Made by a program: the position numbers and the translations under genes. Below are positions 34,280 through 51,800 of a stretch of DNA of 64,000 nucleotides, in pieces; the stretch's first letter is position 1, and each line of letters begins with the position of its first letter. The notes below the pieces were generated by a model, which saw nothing but the letters and a program-made list of their open reading frames with translations, was not told the DNA's origin and searched no databases. This stretch comes from Azolla caroliniana (lineage: Eukaryota; Polypodiophyta): NCBI GenBank assembly GCA_043228905.1, contig JBHGNT010000017.1:434001-498000 (forward strand), written 5' to 3'.

Positions 34280-36320
34280 CTTGTTAGGATTCTGAGCAAT
34301 ACGCGATTCTTGGTCGCTATTTTTGTAGTTCTTTCCTCTTGTATGTGTTTGATGCTTGTTCTACTTTCTGGTTGGTCATTTCATAGTGCTAACTTGAATT
34401 GGTCACTTAGGTAGTGATTCAGAACCAAGATTCTGAACATGGTAGGATGTGTAGGATGTAATCGTGAAAATCTATTGGATTTGCATCAAATAAGAATAAC
34501 ACAAGAACCTAGTACGTGTTGGATGGAGAAAGCCACAACAATTGTGAAAGTTGTATGTTCAGACTAAGCCATTAGGTATTCTGCCTGGGTAAAGCAAGAT
34601 TGAACAGTGAAGTAATCACGCTAGCTATGCTTTTGAGTTATGAGAGAAAGGAAATTAGATGCTGGTTCTATTTCTAACATATGTGGGAGGTGTGCAAACT
34701 AAATGTTTCTCATTTGATGTTGCATAACATGCATAATCGTTTCTTTTCTCTTCTTTGGAGAGAGATGTAGAGAGAATTGTAATAATCTGAACACTTGATA
34801 CAAGCCTTTTGTTGCAATTTCCATATACAAAACGATCTTGGATAATACTACAAACTCTCTGGCTAGCCCTACTGTCTCATGAGTTACTTACTGGTAAGAA
34901 AGTAAGAGCATTATGATTATTGCACTTTGCTCCCTGATAGGGCATCAACTCTCTAGTGTGAAAAAGAAGTTTTGGGATCGCGAAGCTTATGTACATTTCT
35001 AATGGTTGTGCATTCATACAAATTACAATCCAATTGATACGTCCTTAAATTTTAATGTTGCCCTTATCTTAATAAACTTCTAAATAAAATGGCAGTAAAC
35101 TGAGATGATACAAATTTCAACCAGCCTTCTGAGCAAGATCATAAAGACACGTGCATAGTATGAAAAAGTTATTTAAATTCAAAGAGATTACAAATTTGAA
35201 TCCATCAAACACACAGCACCTCTATAAAGAAGATCAGACAGGGTTGGGGGAAAGGTATTGCACAGGGAGAACCCAAGTTCAAAAATCTAGCCTGAGTTAC
35301 ATAGCACACATACTTTCAGACCTCTCATATTGACCCATCCATAGGCTCCAAAGTCAAGTATTAATTTGGAAGAATCCACGGTTGAACTACAGCACATATA
35401 CTTTTAGAACCCTCATTGCGACTCGTCTTTAGGATGAAGAAATTTTAATTAATTTAAGAGAATCCAGGTTCAAATTCATTCACACACATTAAGCCAGCCA
35501 TTGCACTAGGATGTATCAAATCATGTATATGGGTTAGTACCTGAGCTCTTAGAGAGATAACTTGATGGTGCATAATATTCGTCCTTGAGCACCCACACTA
35601 GGATAGGATAGAATCCAATGATGCATAAGATTAATGTTAGAGAAGATTGGTCCAAAAGCTCTACTAAAGGCCTACCACAATGATACAATCTAATGGTACA
35701 TATAAGATTTAGTGACCTCTAGCAATTGGGAGCTATAAGACCCAATGACCTCTAGAACTACGATGGATACCAATGATGCATATAAGGTTAGCGTTGAGCT
35801 ATAAAACCTGATGATGCACATAAGATGAGTCACCTTGTGCTAGATTGAACACTAGTATAGAATCCAATCAAACAATGCATAAATGCTGTTAGTGCCTAGG
35901 TAGAAGAGAAACCACTACAGTGCATTTAAAGTTAGTACAAGTATCCCACATGGCCAAAAAAACTGGATGGCAGTGATGCGTGTAAGGTAAGAATCCAATG
36001 TGATACTACATATATAAGGTTAGGATAAAAGGATGAGTATAAGGCTCGACCAAGCCTCTGCCATGGAAGAACTTAGAAGGATGGGAAGCAAATGCTATAT
36101 ATGCATGTAAAAGGTTATAACTTATAACAAATCTCCTCCCCCCCTTTGGATGAATGATTGGAACCGTGCAAGTAAGGTTAGAAGTCCATAGCCGAGATAA
36201 GGTTTGGAACAAAGTCTTCGGTGCCCAAGAGAAACGAGAAAGGATACAAGTAGTCCTGCCACACTGACCGAAGATCCACCCAAAAAAGCAGGCTAAACAC
36301 AAAGAGGAATGATGGTAGGG
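34280..36320. other. Spacer with degenerate repeats
   Basis: I see no gene. From about 35549 to 36025 a loose motif GATGCATATAAGGTTAG recurs at irregular spacing of about 50-100 bases with CCAATGATGCATAAG variants, as in an old decayed tandem array. A second pair of similar blocks (AGCACATATACTTT-like) lies near 35300 and 35390. Confidence 0.45.
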
Positions 36321-36728
36321 CTAGAACAAATCTCCGTTTAGAAAGAAGGATTGGAAGGTGACCATGAGGAGGACAAGGACAACGATGGCAGCCACACCTA
36401 CGGAGGATCCAGTGACATGGTGAATTGTAGAGGCGTCGGGTTCGAATCCCATCCACGTCGCCGCGGTCTCAGTTGCTAGCAGACGCACGGCCAGGATCAG
36501 TCCCAAGGGCAGTAACATGACGAGGAGTTGTGGGGAGAAGAGCAACAACCCTAGAGAGACCACGGGATTCTCCGGATCTTGGCTGCCCAGGATGGAATCT
36601 GGATCTGGATCAGAGATTCCGCCGCTGCCTCCCAGAAGCCAGGGTACGCCGATGATCATGATGACGATGGCCAGAATGACTAACGTGTGGGTAGCATTAG
36701 GGCTGCCACTGTTCTGTGTGTCGGCCAT
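36321..36728 (-). CDS. Small three-segment membrane protein of unknown function
   Basis: Intronless frame of 135 aa starting MADTQNSGSPN. Hydrophobic segments at about residues 12-30 (LVILAIVIMIIGVPWLL), 57-83 (VSLGLLLFSPQLLVMLLPLG) and 110-130 (VGVAAIVVLVLLMVTFQSFF) predict three membrane spans. A short Gly/Asp/Pro-rich loop lies between the first two. It resembles small uncharacterised plant transmembrane proteins, but I cannot assign a role. The start codon is preceded by a purine-rich leader (GA-repeat 36885-36915 on the plus strand). GC content is higher than in the flanks, which supports real coding. Confidence 0.7.
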   Translation of the reverse strand: MADTQNSGSPNATHTLVILAIVIMIIGVPWLLGGSGGISDPDPDSILGSQDPENPVVSLGLLLFSPQLLVMLLPLGLILAVRLLATETAATWMGFEPDASTIHHVTGSSVGVAAIVVLVLLMVTFQSFFLNGDLF

Positions 36729-37043
36729 GGCCGTGGATTTTGGTGATTGATCTTCTTTGTCATACGCTATAGCTAATACATCATACTGAAGCAGCAGCTA
36801 CATCTATCTAACTCTTTACTCTTTCATTCACTCACAGGGGGAACAGAGAACCCCCATTTACATACATACATATTTATTGCTAAGGACTGAGAGACAGAGA
36901 CAGAGACAGAGAGTGTGGAACAGAGGAGCTCAATTTTAATAGGAGGAGGACTTTCACACTTTTGTTTGTGGAACAGAGCATACACACACAAACAAACAAA
37001 CAAATTTCTGAGAAAGGGGTTGGGCATATATGTATCTATAATA

Positions 37044-37078
<35 letters not shown>

Positions 37079-40000
37079 ATGTATGTATATATGTATATAT
37101 GTATATATGTATATATGTATGATGTATGTGTATTTGCAAGAGAGGGGACGGGACGGTCCCATGGATCCAAGCCTTGGCACATTACGAGCCGAAAATATCC
37201 AAATACCCAATATATATTCTCGATACATGCAAAACGAGCAATGGACTTTACCTGACGGGAATTTTACTGGCATATAACGTTCGAGAAAATCCGTGATAAT
37301 ATCTCCAGCATCAGTATTGATAGGTTTACTCCGGCATCTTTTTAATCTATGATTACTAGAGGAAACTGTTGAGAAGCCGCCGATGGATAATGGAGTAGTT
37401 GTATAAAATTTGTAACAATGGGTAAAAATTTTCAGGTCGGGGTTTAGTAAAAACGACAACAATCAAATCAGTTCTTCCTTATCATAGTAATTTCTCCAAT
37501 CGTCAATCCATCATGGATGTATTCATTCTTACCTCTACCCTTGGGGGAGAGAGATAGAGAGAGCATGTGTTTGTTTTCCCCATGAATATGCATGTTGGAA
37601 CTCCAACTCAAGGAGTATCGAGATATGGTACCACACAAGAGTTCTTTTCCGCTTGTTTCGCATCAAACAATGGAATCGTAAAGCAATGTTTTCACATTAG
37701 TAGTTTTCTTTTTGTATCAATGCAATCGAAGTGCTAAAAAAAAGGGATGATTGAAACTATCAGCTTTGGAAAGCCGTAACATGCCTAAGCCCTTATGCAC
37801 TTTATAACTTTCGTTTTTATTATAACCTATTTTGAGGGAGTAGAATAAGTAAAATATTGGAATGCGTTGAATATTCTCAACTATTTTACATTTATTTCAA
37901 ACTAGGATAAAATCATGCACTTTGTTAACATACATTGAGGGTGGACAAACTATAGTTAAAAATTTTGGAGCATGCATGAACATGGCTAATGTTGAATGAT
38001 TTGAGCGGAACTATCATGAATTTCCTCGATTGTATACCCATTGATATTTGTTTGTTAAAACATGGTTCTCAACAAAAAAGAAAGACGTCAACACATCAGC
38101 CAACAGGGCAAGCAATCCTTGAATTTTGATATGACTCTCATATTATATATAACATGTTAACTATCACAAATTATTTACTAAAGAATTCTTTCTTCGCAAT
38201 GCTTATTATGCAGTAAGAAATGCAATGCCAATGCTTGGAGCATTGCATGTGCTAGATGGAAAGCCCTACAATTTCTAGAATATATGAAGTGCATTTAAGT
38301 AATGCTCACTAAGATGTTCTCATTTCTTTGAAGGGAATGACATATAATGAAGTTTACGGAAAATCTTCATTATTTGGGATAGCGGCAAAAAAATTCCTTG
38401 TATGAATGGTAATCTCAAATTTGCTCAAAAATATCATTATGTACATATGCCCCCAATAAGAAAATCGTCAAGACATTGTATATTATCTTCCACTTGAAAA
38501 CAATATTTTAAATACAAAGATTTAACATTTTTTGGCTAGTAGTTTAATCAATTGACCAATTTTCGAAGAAGGTAGAGTTGATACCCTCAAGAGCAAAGGT
38601 TGATTTGTTGGTGGTGATGTTCTTGAACTCCAGGTGTAAGGCCACAATGGTGGTTCTAACTTCTCAATTCTAATTCAATGTTCAATTTAATGACATGTAG
38701 TCAATATGGTAGTGTGACGATGTAGATGGAGACACATGCAATCACTAAAAAAAGATCAACATAATACCATATGTTCATTTCTAATATTCAGATGCAATTA
38801 GGACTTTCTGTGCATAAGTGGATATATTCATTTACTCAATTGGATGTTTTGATTGGAGTAAGAACCTATATTGGGGAAGAAGCTTTTATGACTTTTGATG
38901 TACATTTTGATGGTAGGTTGAATTTCACACATACAAAAACTTATTTGTTTACTTTTTGTTTGCATAAAGAAGTGAGGGTGGTAGAAATTATGGATCAAAT
39001 TGGGGATTAGATCCATATCCACAAAATGTGAGTCTTTTTGGGAGATTTTGGACTATGGAAAGGAGACCAGTATCTAGTTAACTTAGGGATCCTAGAGAAC
39101 TTTATTGGAAAGTGTTGGTTCAAGATCAAATAAAAAGGATTGTAAACGGGTCATGGGAGGAACCGGCCACAAATGTTTTCTGGAGATGGAATGGACTTTC
39201 TCCATAATAACTCAAGCTATTTTGGAAATGGTTGTGAGGCAAAAAAATGAGTAGGAAAATTGTTTGTTTTCGATGCATATCAATTCACAAGGGTGCACTA
39301 GCTAGTGGTTGGCAAAAAGTAGTGAATGTAGACAATGTGTCTTTTTTATATGAATCTAACAGAAACTGCTACACATTGTTTGTAGAGTTGTGATTTTGCG
39401 ATGAAAATGTGGAAAAGAATCGTGATGATGTTGATACCATTATATCCTTGAGTGGTGTATACATGGGGGGTGGTACAAGGTCAACCAATGTTATATGAAC
39501 CAGAGGATGTTGAAAAATGTTATTTCTAGAGACATGGTATGATGCAAAAAACAATTATACCTATGAATCCACAAACAAAGATTGGTAAACCTGAAATATG
39601 GCAATTGGTAAGAAATATCACTATTTAGTATATTTGGAAGGCCAAATGTATAAAGGTACTCCAAAGTATGGCTGAAAGACATGCCCAAATAATTAATTGG
39701 ATTTGGACAAAGATTGTGCATAATCATAGAGTTTCTTTGGATAACTTAAAATGTAATACACAATGAGCTCAATTACCATGATTGGAGTTTCATGCCATAT
39801 GGGACAAAGGAAAATTTAAGAGGCCGATTTCTAACGAGGTGGAGTGGTTCTACTCTACAGTGTACACCAAAGTTTTTTTTAAGCTGACAATTAGAACTTC
39901 ACACAGGGGTCATTGCCTATATGTACATAGTATAGCCTTAATGTGTTTCTTAATACTATAGTAGTATCTTTCTTTGAAAACTATAATATAAAAAAATACC

Positions 40001-40672
40001 AAATGTTCATTTACCATGTCAACATCCATCACACACCATATATGGGATGATCAAGCTGATCCAAAAAGTGCTTCACATTGATGATGAACATTGTGTCATT
40101 GAGCCTAATCAAAGTATTCAAGGCATTTGATTCTAACATGCTTCGTTTGTGCAAGGGGAGCCAATGGAAGGGCTAGAGTTCTAATTCGTATGGATAGTTA
40201 TGCACCAAGGAACAATCTCATTTTGGTGTAAACGCTTGGTTGTTTCGGATTCATGGTGTCCATCCATCTTATCTAAAAAAAGGGGCTAATGTTTTGAGGA
40301 CGGATCATTGCCCGTGTCATGGATGGAACTTGTATATACGTAGCCAATGGTGTGGACATGTGAGCCATCACAAGTCCGAGGAGTTATGCCCTAAGCTCTT
40401 CAAAAGGATCGAGAAAACATTAAAAGAAGAAGTACTTGAACATCCCTAAGAGGAGTTTAATTTTGTAGGGGGCAGAGAAGAGAGAGTGTGTGTGGGAGGT
40501 GTAAACAGAGCAATGAGTGCCACAAATATGAAAGAAAAATAAATAAACAGGATTTTGTTTTACAGGATTCTTTAATTTCAAACCATGGAAATAAAATATA
40601 ATCGAAATCTTTATTTTCTAGGAGAGGCAGGGGTAGTAGAGACAGAGATGAAAACAGAGACAGAGATATGAA
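36729..40672. other. Spacer with TA-rich microsatellite and LINE relic
   Basis: An (ATGTAT)n-type microsatellite occupies about 37035-37128 and creates artificial open frames on both strands. A minus-strand frame at 37462-37255 ends with a splice-donor-like CAG/GTAAAG, but it has no ATG and no recognisable domain. A LINE relic is listed separately. Nothing else is supportable. Confidence 0.5.
39120..39760 (+). pseudogene. Decayed LINE pol C-terminal fragment
   Basis: Across shifting frames I read a zf-RVT-like pattern: a lysine-rich KIVCF segment, HKGALASGW, ETATHCL with SCDFAMKMWKRIV, then LYP and a WTKIVHNH-like tail. This matches the order seen in other plant LINE C-termini. Stops are frequent. 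I am moderately unsure. Confidence 0.4.
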
Positions 40673-40690
40673 ATGGAACAGGGGATAAAC

Positions 40691-44144
<3,454 letters not shown>

Positions 44145-45662
44145 TACTTCTGTATATGTTTTCTATGTTGTAATCAAGATGATGATTACAACTTGTAAGC
44201 TATCTTGATTCATAAATGTGACAAGATGATGATTGCAATGCTAAATATATATGTATACACTTGTGATAGAGCTACATGTACGGTGTATTGAAATGTTCTT
44301 AAAAAAAAGCTGAAGGTAAAGAGAGCCCCAAAATTTGATGTTTTTTTACAAGTGTCGTGCTTGCTGCTCTGCTGTTGCTTCCACGATAATTGAAAACTTT
44401 TTGTTACGAATTAAAAGTTCGTTTTAAATATTGGAGGTTTATGTTGGTATACTAGGGGGTAGTTGGCATGTCAGAGTGTACCTATACTCGGTTTATTTTC
44501 GAGGTTTTACAAAATAAAGTCAAATCTCATGTGATTTTACTCGGCTTGTGTTGGTATTCATAAATGACAGGTAGCAATATCTACTCCGGTAAATAAAAGT
44601 TTAGCATACAAACATTGATTTCCCACCAACAAGTATCTTTTCAATATAAATGTAGAATTGTACACGCAGTCTTAAGAGTCCCATTTTACTAGTATGTTGA
44701 TGAACTGCAGTCACTGCTTTGGATTGAGTTACAGTGAATAACAATGGGTTCACTATTGTGGATTCTTATATAAAAAAGCTTTTCCTTAAAGCAAGCTAGT
44801 GTCTATTAGGTAACAGAGTGAATGTTTCTTTTAAGAGAAGTTAGACATTGCATGGATTTGGTCTAGCAGTTTTATCAGTTGACAAAACTGTCTTTTCGTG
44901 AGCCCAAGAAGGGTCAAAAAGCCAAGATGACATGAAGAAGAGGAAGTCCTAGAATAAGATTTTCTTGCATATGCCAATTAATGAGCACTTGATGTGTCAC
45001 AGCCAATTTAGCATTCCAACAACATTTGGCACTCTCCTCTTTGTTAATTTGACCTTCGCTAAAGGTCCATGATTATTGCACTCAGCATTTCCTACAAATG
45101 CATCAACTTGGAAAAGAAATATTTACTCCAGGTAAAAATGCTACCTTTATTGAATGTATATGTGACAAGTTCTTTGGAATATCCTTATTTTCTCAATGTA
45201 GATCTATAGATGTAGCATTACTCACGCACATATTGCCCGCTGCAATATTCTCTGTTCCCCAAGGACTCCACCTGATGACTATTTTTTTTAGGTTTTCAAT
45301 GTTATTTTGTTCCTTGATAATGGTGCTTCAAGTCCCACAAATTAGATATATATATATAATTTTCTTGTTGACATTGTAAGCTTGCATTAAGCACACTTTC
45401 TTTTGCCAATTATAGCGAACTACACAATAAACACAGAATACGAGTGAAATCACACCAATTACAAATATTGGGTATATAAGCAGTAGTAACTAAAACATCA
45501 TAGGACATACTACATAGAGTGCGTAAACATCACTCACAACAGCCACTATACCTGTAACCTAATATATGTCTCACTCCAATGCGGGTAAAACATCATTTAT
45601 AATCGAATTGAAAGGAATGTACTCAATTAGTTAAGAATTTAACATGACTCTATAATGGAATT
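44145..45662. other. Spacer between two convergent genes
   Basis: AT-rich with no supportable gene. It should contain the 3' UTRs of the upstream plus-strand gene and the downstream minus-strand gene. Confidence 0.55.
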
Positions 45663-47919
45663 TTAGACCATGGAAAGCTCTTGTAAGTTGATTGGGTACA
45701 CATCGGGTTCAGATCCTGTCCAAAGCCGATTAGCGACCAAAACATTCATGGATTGTGTTGGATGAGCAAAATCCCAAAACACATGTTGGGTTGCATCTTC
45801 ACAAATAGTGCTGAGAACCTCATTGCACAGGGGCACACCCCCGTATGGCCCAGTTGAGCAACAAGGTTTCAAACCATACACGAACCCTAACCAATTAGAA
45901 ACAAAGGGTTAATAATGGCATGGCCTTATATGCTTATACTCAAATTTTTAACTTAATTTTAATAATACACAGATGCACACACAAACACACACCCTCTCAT
46001 TCTTTCCCACTCAATTCTATCATTGTATAATGATCAAGAGAAAACATTGGGTGTAAGAGAGCAATACCATATTTTGAAGGGTGGGTGATGGCATCCATCG
46101 TGACATCGTATGCATTTAGGTACACAAAATGTGCATCACGGAATGTTGTTTGCAACTGAACAGTCAATGCCAACAGTTCCACATTGAAGTTTCGAGCCTC
46201 TTGGTTGATATAAGAAACACACGTATTGCGGTTCCGCCTTTTCGAAAGGAGCAACTCAAATGGCATACATCCGATCGGAGGGATCGCGATGAGAGCAAAC
46301 TTTCGAGCACCCAAAGCATATAAACTCTGGAGTCCAAATGAGACATAAAGACTGAGAGGTTACTAGAGATAGATAGACACATGTCATGGTAGTAAAATGT
46401 TTAAGAGCATTTTTTGCTCCTAAGTTGTCAGCACTACTACACTCTGTGTTCAATCCACAGCATAGAATTACTCGAAAAATACAAAAGACACTAAAAAAAC
46501 TTGACTTGTGATTTGAGAAGGTTGTTTACCACCAACTGTTGCTTGTATGAAGAGATGAGGTGATCAATGAAGGCTTTGGGTGTGAAGAGCCTTTGAGCTT
46601 TGCTTTGGCCCAAGGGGTTACCAAAGTAATTCGTAATGTAATCGTTGGAGCCGAAGCAAAAGGCAAAGAGGGCTGTCGAGACAAGGCTGGAAGCTTGCTC
46701 TTGTCCCAGTCGTGTAACCAGCTGAGTGTGGACGCCGCGAAACAATCGGACTTGGTCATCGAAATTGAGCCGCGGGAACTGAAACAAATTGACAGAATGA
46801 ATGTACACACAAAGGAATAGTTAGCAAAAATCCGGCAGGGGATTCGCGGAAATACATCTCATCCAAATAATCAGAATTCCCCAACAAAAATACCCCACCT
46901 CTCTCAGTCTCTCTCTCTCTCTGGAAGGGGATTGGGGGTCAATCAAGGGTTAAGTATATACAATGTAGATAATGGGTGACTAATTACCGGGTAATTCCCT
47001 GTCTTGTTGTTAATGACGGCCCCAGCGATGGCGAAGCTTGTGCCTTTGAGGATGTCACGTGGGTTGGCCAGATATGCTGGGGGGAAGGGCAGCTTGGCCA
47101 GAGATGCTGCTCATGATCATGAGGTAGGTAGGTGTTAATTAGCAGATCACCTTAAAAACTTGCTAATGATTTGACTGGATTTTTCAAGCTCAGATTATGC
47201 TAGTTCAATTATGAATATGTATAATGTAGGATTAATCCCTCTACTCTAGAGTCTACTCTACTACACCACATGATCATCATCATCATCATCGTATATTATG
47301 TATGAAGCACATTGATCACTAAACTTACTAGTCCTTAATGACACATCATCATCATCATCATATACTATGTATGAAGCACATTGATCACTAAACTTACTAG
47401 TCCTTAATGACACATCATCATCATCATCATCATATATTATGTATGAAGCACATTGATCACTAAACTTACTAGTCCTTAATGACACATCATCATCATATAT
47501 TAATAATGTATGAAGCAGATTGATCACTAAACTTAGTAGTCCTTAATGACACAGCATCATCATCATATATTATGCATGAAGCAGATTTCAGATCACTAAA
47601 CTTAGCAGTCCTTAATAATACCTATGATATCGGATGCGATGAGGCCATTGGAGAACTTGCCAGGGCGGCCATCCGGAAGATCCCTTCCGTAAGGCGCGTG
47701 GTCCGCCCCATTCGCATTCCTCGAAAGGTACACATCATTCCCAGGATCAAGCAAAGAATCACCAAAAATGAATGCCGCCGAGAAGCCCCCGCCACCACGA
47801 GGCTGCTGCCCCATACCTGCATTCGGGTCCCGACTACTGCCAATGTCATGGGCCACACCTATGGTGATGAACAATGAGAATAGCCATGAGTAGTAGTACA
47901 ACAACCGTACTAGTAGCAT
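45663..47919 (-). CDS. GDSL esterase/lipase (SGNH hydrolase), secreted
   Basis: Five exons in minus-strand order, 47919-47622, 47109-46988, 46778-46530, 46326-46068 and 45886-45663, give 383 aa, a normal length. The N-terminus MLLVRLLYYYSWLFSLFITI is a signal peptide. Block I reads FIFGDSLLDPGND with nucleophile Ser55. The block II glycine lies in SFAIAGA, block III is FGSNDYITNYF (the Asn of SGNH), and block V is WDFAHPTQ with the catalytic Asp and His. IPPIGCMP and CCSTGPYGG are other family hallmarks. These apoplastic enzymes hydrolyse acyl esters such as lipids or cell-wall acetyl groups; the substrate is unknown here. Small departures are Asp instead of Asn in the usual GNN of block I and AIAGA instead of the usual ASGGA in block II. 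The five-exon structure is standard for the family. Confidence 0.93.
47272..47620. repeat. Five-copy ~70-bp tandem array in GDSL intron 1
   Basis: Units contain a (CAT)n run of varying length, then TATGTATGAAGCACATTG, ATCACTAAACTTACTAG and TCCTTAATGACAC. Five copies run from about 47272 to 47620. On the coding (minus) strand the array begins within two bases of the exon 1 donor site (47621-47620). The copy nearest the exon is the most diverged. Confidence 0.9.
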
Positions 47920-48825
47920 GGTATTATTGATGGACAAGCTAATGTTTGAAACTCTTGATTGTGTACTACTAACAGTAGGAAGCTTCTAGACATTTCAAAA
48001 GAGTATATATTACTTATATAGACAAATCTAGAGACCATTCACTTGAATTATGGATATGTGGTGAGGCCACACACACAAATAAAAAGAGAGAGAGAGGGGG
48101 AACAGGGGCCTTGGGAATGAATGATAAAAACAAATGTTTACTTACATTGATATATATACTGTATACATACATATACATATATCATGCAGTTCTTCTAGAC
48201 CAAATTTTTTTCATGGCATAAAAGAATGATATTTCAGTGGAGTCGATCTGAGGACCTCATTAATGGCTAGGCTAAGGCATTTACTGAATACTCACTTCCA
48301 GGGCCCTTTTGGCAATAGTGCAATGAATATGTACTATTTTCAAGCACATTTCATGTGTATGTGTGTGGGAAGGAAAGTTGTATCATTATAATGTACGTAA
48401 GAGTGTCCTTTTGGGAGCACTTGCCCACTCCTTTTGATGTAAGTGTGAAGTTGACCATATATTGTAGCATACATGCTCTCGATTTGGTATGGTACAAATT
48501 CTACTGTACATGTACATGCAGTTGGATATCAGTCATCTTTAGATTGTGAACTAGGGGGCGGGGGAATAATGATGCCCCACCCTGGGATCAACTCTCGTAT
48601 TTTTTTCTCAACACTTAGAGATGCCATCGAGCATCCCATAAAATGCAATGTAAGACCCCTCAACATAGTTGGTGTGGCCCATGAATGTAGAGAAAACAAA
48701 TGTGGGGGGCTATAGCAAAACCACAAACATGCCCTTACATCTTTTTTCGACTAGTTCGGAAGGAAAATGGATACGATCTAGCAAAAACCAAGACAAAAAT
48801 GTGCATCTAATGTTCGAGGGAAAAC

Positions 48826-48881
<56 letters not shown>

Positions 48882-51800
48882 AGTGTGTGCTAGAGATAAG
48901 GTGTCTCATGGGGCTTTGGGATGGGTCCATGTAATCATTAATCTTGCCTTCTTACTTTTTTCTTTATTTAGGGTTTGTTAATTCTCATTCTAATCTAACT
49001 AGAAGACGTGGACGAATAGTAATGAGCACATTGTACTATCTAGTAACTACATTGTGATATTAGAGATGTAACTAGAAGACATAAACAAATTATAATGTGT
49101 ACACCGGTTTGGTTTTATAGGCAACCACATAGGCTTGTTTACAGATGAATGATACACTTCTTCTTCCAACTATTGAAAGAGAGTATCATGAGCCATGACA
49201 TCTAAAAAAAGATTTACCATTTAATTATTCATCAGATTTCGGTAGTTGCCTCTACTTTTACGCCAAAATGGACATCATAATTCCCTCTACTTTTGCGCCA
49301 AAATGCTCTACTACACGAACATTATTTTAAGACAGTCATTTCCCTCACATATTATATAAATATGACAACTTTGGAGACAATCATTTACCTCAAGGGGTTT
49401 ATCATCTCGATTCTCGGCAAAAATCTTGTTGAACCTAGGATATTATCATGGATGAAGAATGTACCATCTAGTCTGCATATAGGGGTATTAGCCGTTATGG
49501 CATCTATGAAGGCGAAGTTTCCCTATGTACAAACTTATTGCTAAGTATAGGAAATTAATGCTCAGAGGATCCATGGTCGACATATTAGTTGCTTCAAGGA
49601 TACTAATCCAAGATCACTTGCATCTAGGAGAATCATTTCCCTTTACTTACACATGTAGAAAGTTCATAGCATGACCATTAAATGAATGCAATGGCATCAA
49701 GAGTACTCATTTCCCTTTAGGCACACATTTAGTTACAAGCCACATAAAGGCAAATTCCCTTTAGCAAACTTATTAATCTTGAAAGCGAAGTTTTGACCTA
49801 GGATAGCGAGCTTTCAAAAGTTTGTTTTTTTCTCTTCGTGACCCATACATTGAGTCGTGTCCATTCCATTTACCTTACTAATAAAAACTATAAATAAATA
49901 GCTTGATACTAATAGCTTGTGTGTACGCATTTCATGTGCAGCCTTAGGCGTTTCTTAATACGAAGGTAGTATCTTCTTTTTTTAACTCAAAAAAAGCCTA
50001 GTAAATCATTCGATTAGATAAATAAAAATAAAAATTATTTTGATGCGTGAATATTATTTTAAATCTGCAAAACTTTACAAAAATTGAATTGGATGTTATG
50101 AGAATGGTTCTCGGTCCTCATTTTTCTTGAAAGTATATAACAAGCAAGATTTGGATTGGTAACAAACAACAAGATTCAAAAATGATTTGCCAATCCTCGT
50201 TGAATCAGATGCTTGCAATACGAAATTATATTGAATCCCATGGATGAGCATGTTCAACCTTGACTAGGAAACCATTTTTCAAATCTCTTCATTCTTATAA
50301 AAAGTTGCTTATCTATAGTAGGTCCACATTGGATTGTAGTGAAGGAGGCGAGCAAGACCCTCCTATCCCACAAATAGGGAACGCTTCAATATATTGACAC
50401 AATCGTTTTCTCTTTGAGTGATACGGAATTGAATCCAATTTCTAAAGAGATGAGAATTACTAGCATCAAGAATGGCGAGAAATACGGTAAAAGATGTCCA
50501 TTGAATATGAGACAGAACTGAACATTTATTGTAGTAGGACTTATGTCTCAAGAATAGATAGAAAATATCTCTTTCGAGTGAAACTTGTGTTGGGTGGTGG
50601 GAGTTTCCTTGGATTAAAAAAAACTCTACAAAATTTTATTTTTTAAATGTTTTAGGGGATAGAGATGCATTGGGCTACCACAAACTCTTCATCTAAGGAT
50701 TAATTATTCAAATTGTTTACATGTTTTTTATTCCCGAAATAAAAATAAGTTTTGTATCTTTTATTTTGAGGAGAGGCACAAGGGCTTTTGAATTCAACCC
50801 ATTCCACACAAAGCATAAAAATGAACATAAACTGATTTTTTAAAATTCCTTTTTGAGGAAAACAAAAATAATAATATTTTCTTTACATGCCCCTCTCACA
50901 AAAACAGAATTACTCTATTATTCAGCTTTCTTAAGAAAAACATTTTACTATATATTTTTAAATTAAGTCGTTTTTTTACCAGGAGTTATCTTGCATTCAC
51001 TAGTGACCGCATGAATCAAGCCCCTCTAGTAAAGGGCAAGAAGCGTCATGGCCTACGTACATAATGTTTTGAAATGGTAGGTGCTTTTGCTTATTATTAA
51101 GGGTTTTTATTAAATTAACAATATTGCAACGATGGGGGGTTTATGTTAATGGTATGACAAACATTGAGTTTTGGTTGATAGTATGACAACAATGATCTTT
51201 GTTAATGGTATAACAATGATGAGATTATGTTAATGGAATGCCCCACATGAACTCAGATGAGAGTGGGTATACAAAAGGCCCTTTAAAACAATGGATTTTA
51301 GGCCTCGTATGTTTGCACAAGGTACGCAATGACATAGACGTGTACAATTGCGTCTCCCATTATTTTCATATGATGAGATATTTCAAGGTTCTAACTTCTA
51401 AATCAAATGTTAGGGTATGAATAGTTGTTGGTATGCCATTGTGTGAAGGATCTCTCATAAAATTTGTGCGATGCACATGGATTGGAATGGTGTGGGCAGT
51501 CATTGTCAAACACATCATGGAACTTTTGACAAATGAGTATACCCTCAAACTAATAAGGATGCTTTAATTGGTGAACAACATGGAGGATGCCAATCTTTGC
51601 CGCTGCATACTAATTTCTAGCTCATGTTATAAGACAAACAAAACATGGCTACTTGGATGAAACAATATCCACGGTATATAACGAAAGACCTAGAAATAAA
51701 CCCAGACCTTCAGTTCAATATGTATATATGAAATATCTCATGCTACACACACACCCACATATATGGAATATAACATGTACTCGGCCAAGATAGTGTCGAA

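Noticed and set aside
36410-36470. GGGTTCGAATCCC, a perfect B-box-like word suggesting a tRNA
   Set aside because: It lies inside the membrane-protein frame, has no matching A box and does not fold as a tRNA.
36915-37277. Tyr/Ile/Met-rich frames over the ATGTAT microsatellite
   Set aside because: Pure simple-repeat translation with no start context or domain.
37255-37462. Minus-strand frame ending at a CAG/GTAAAG donor-like site (LKRCRSKPINTDAGDIITDFLERYMP)
   Set aside because: It has no ATG upstream, no partner exons and no recognised family, so I could not support a gene.
40240-40449. 69-codon frame with CPCHGWN and WCGHVSHH
   Set aside because: The Cys/His pattern is suggestive but too short. 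It has no splice partners and lies between a LINE relic and the next gene.
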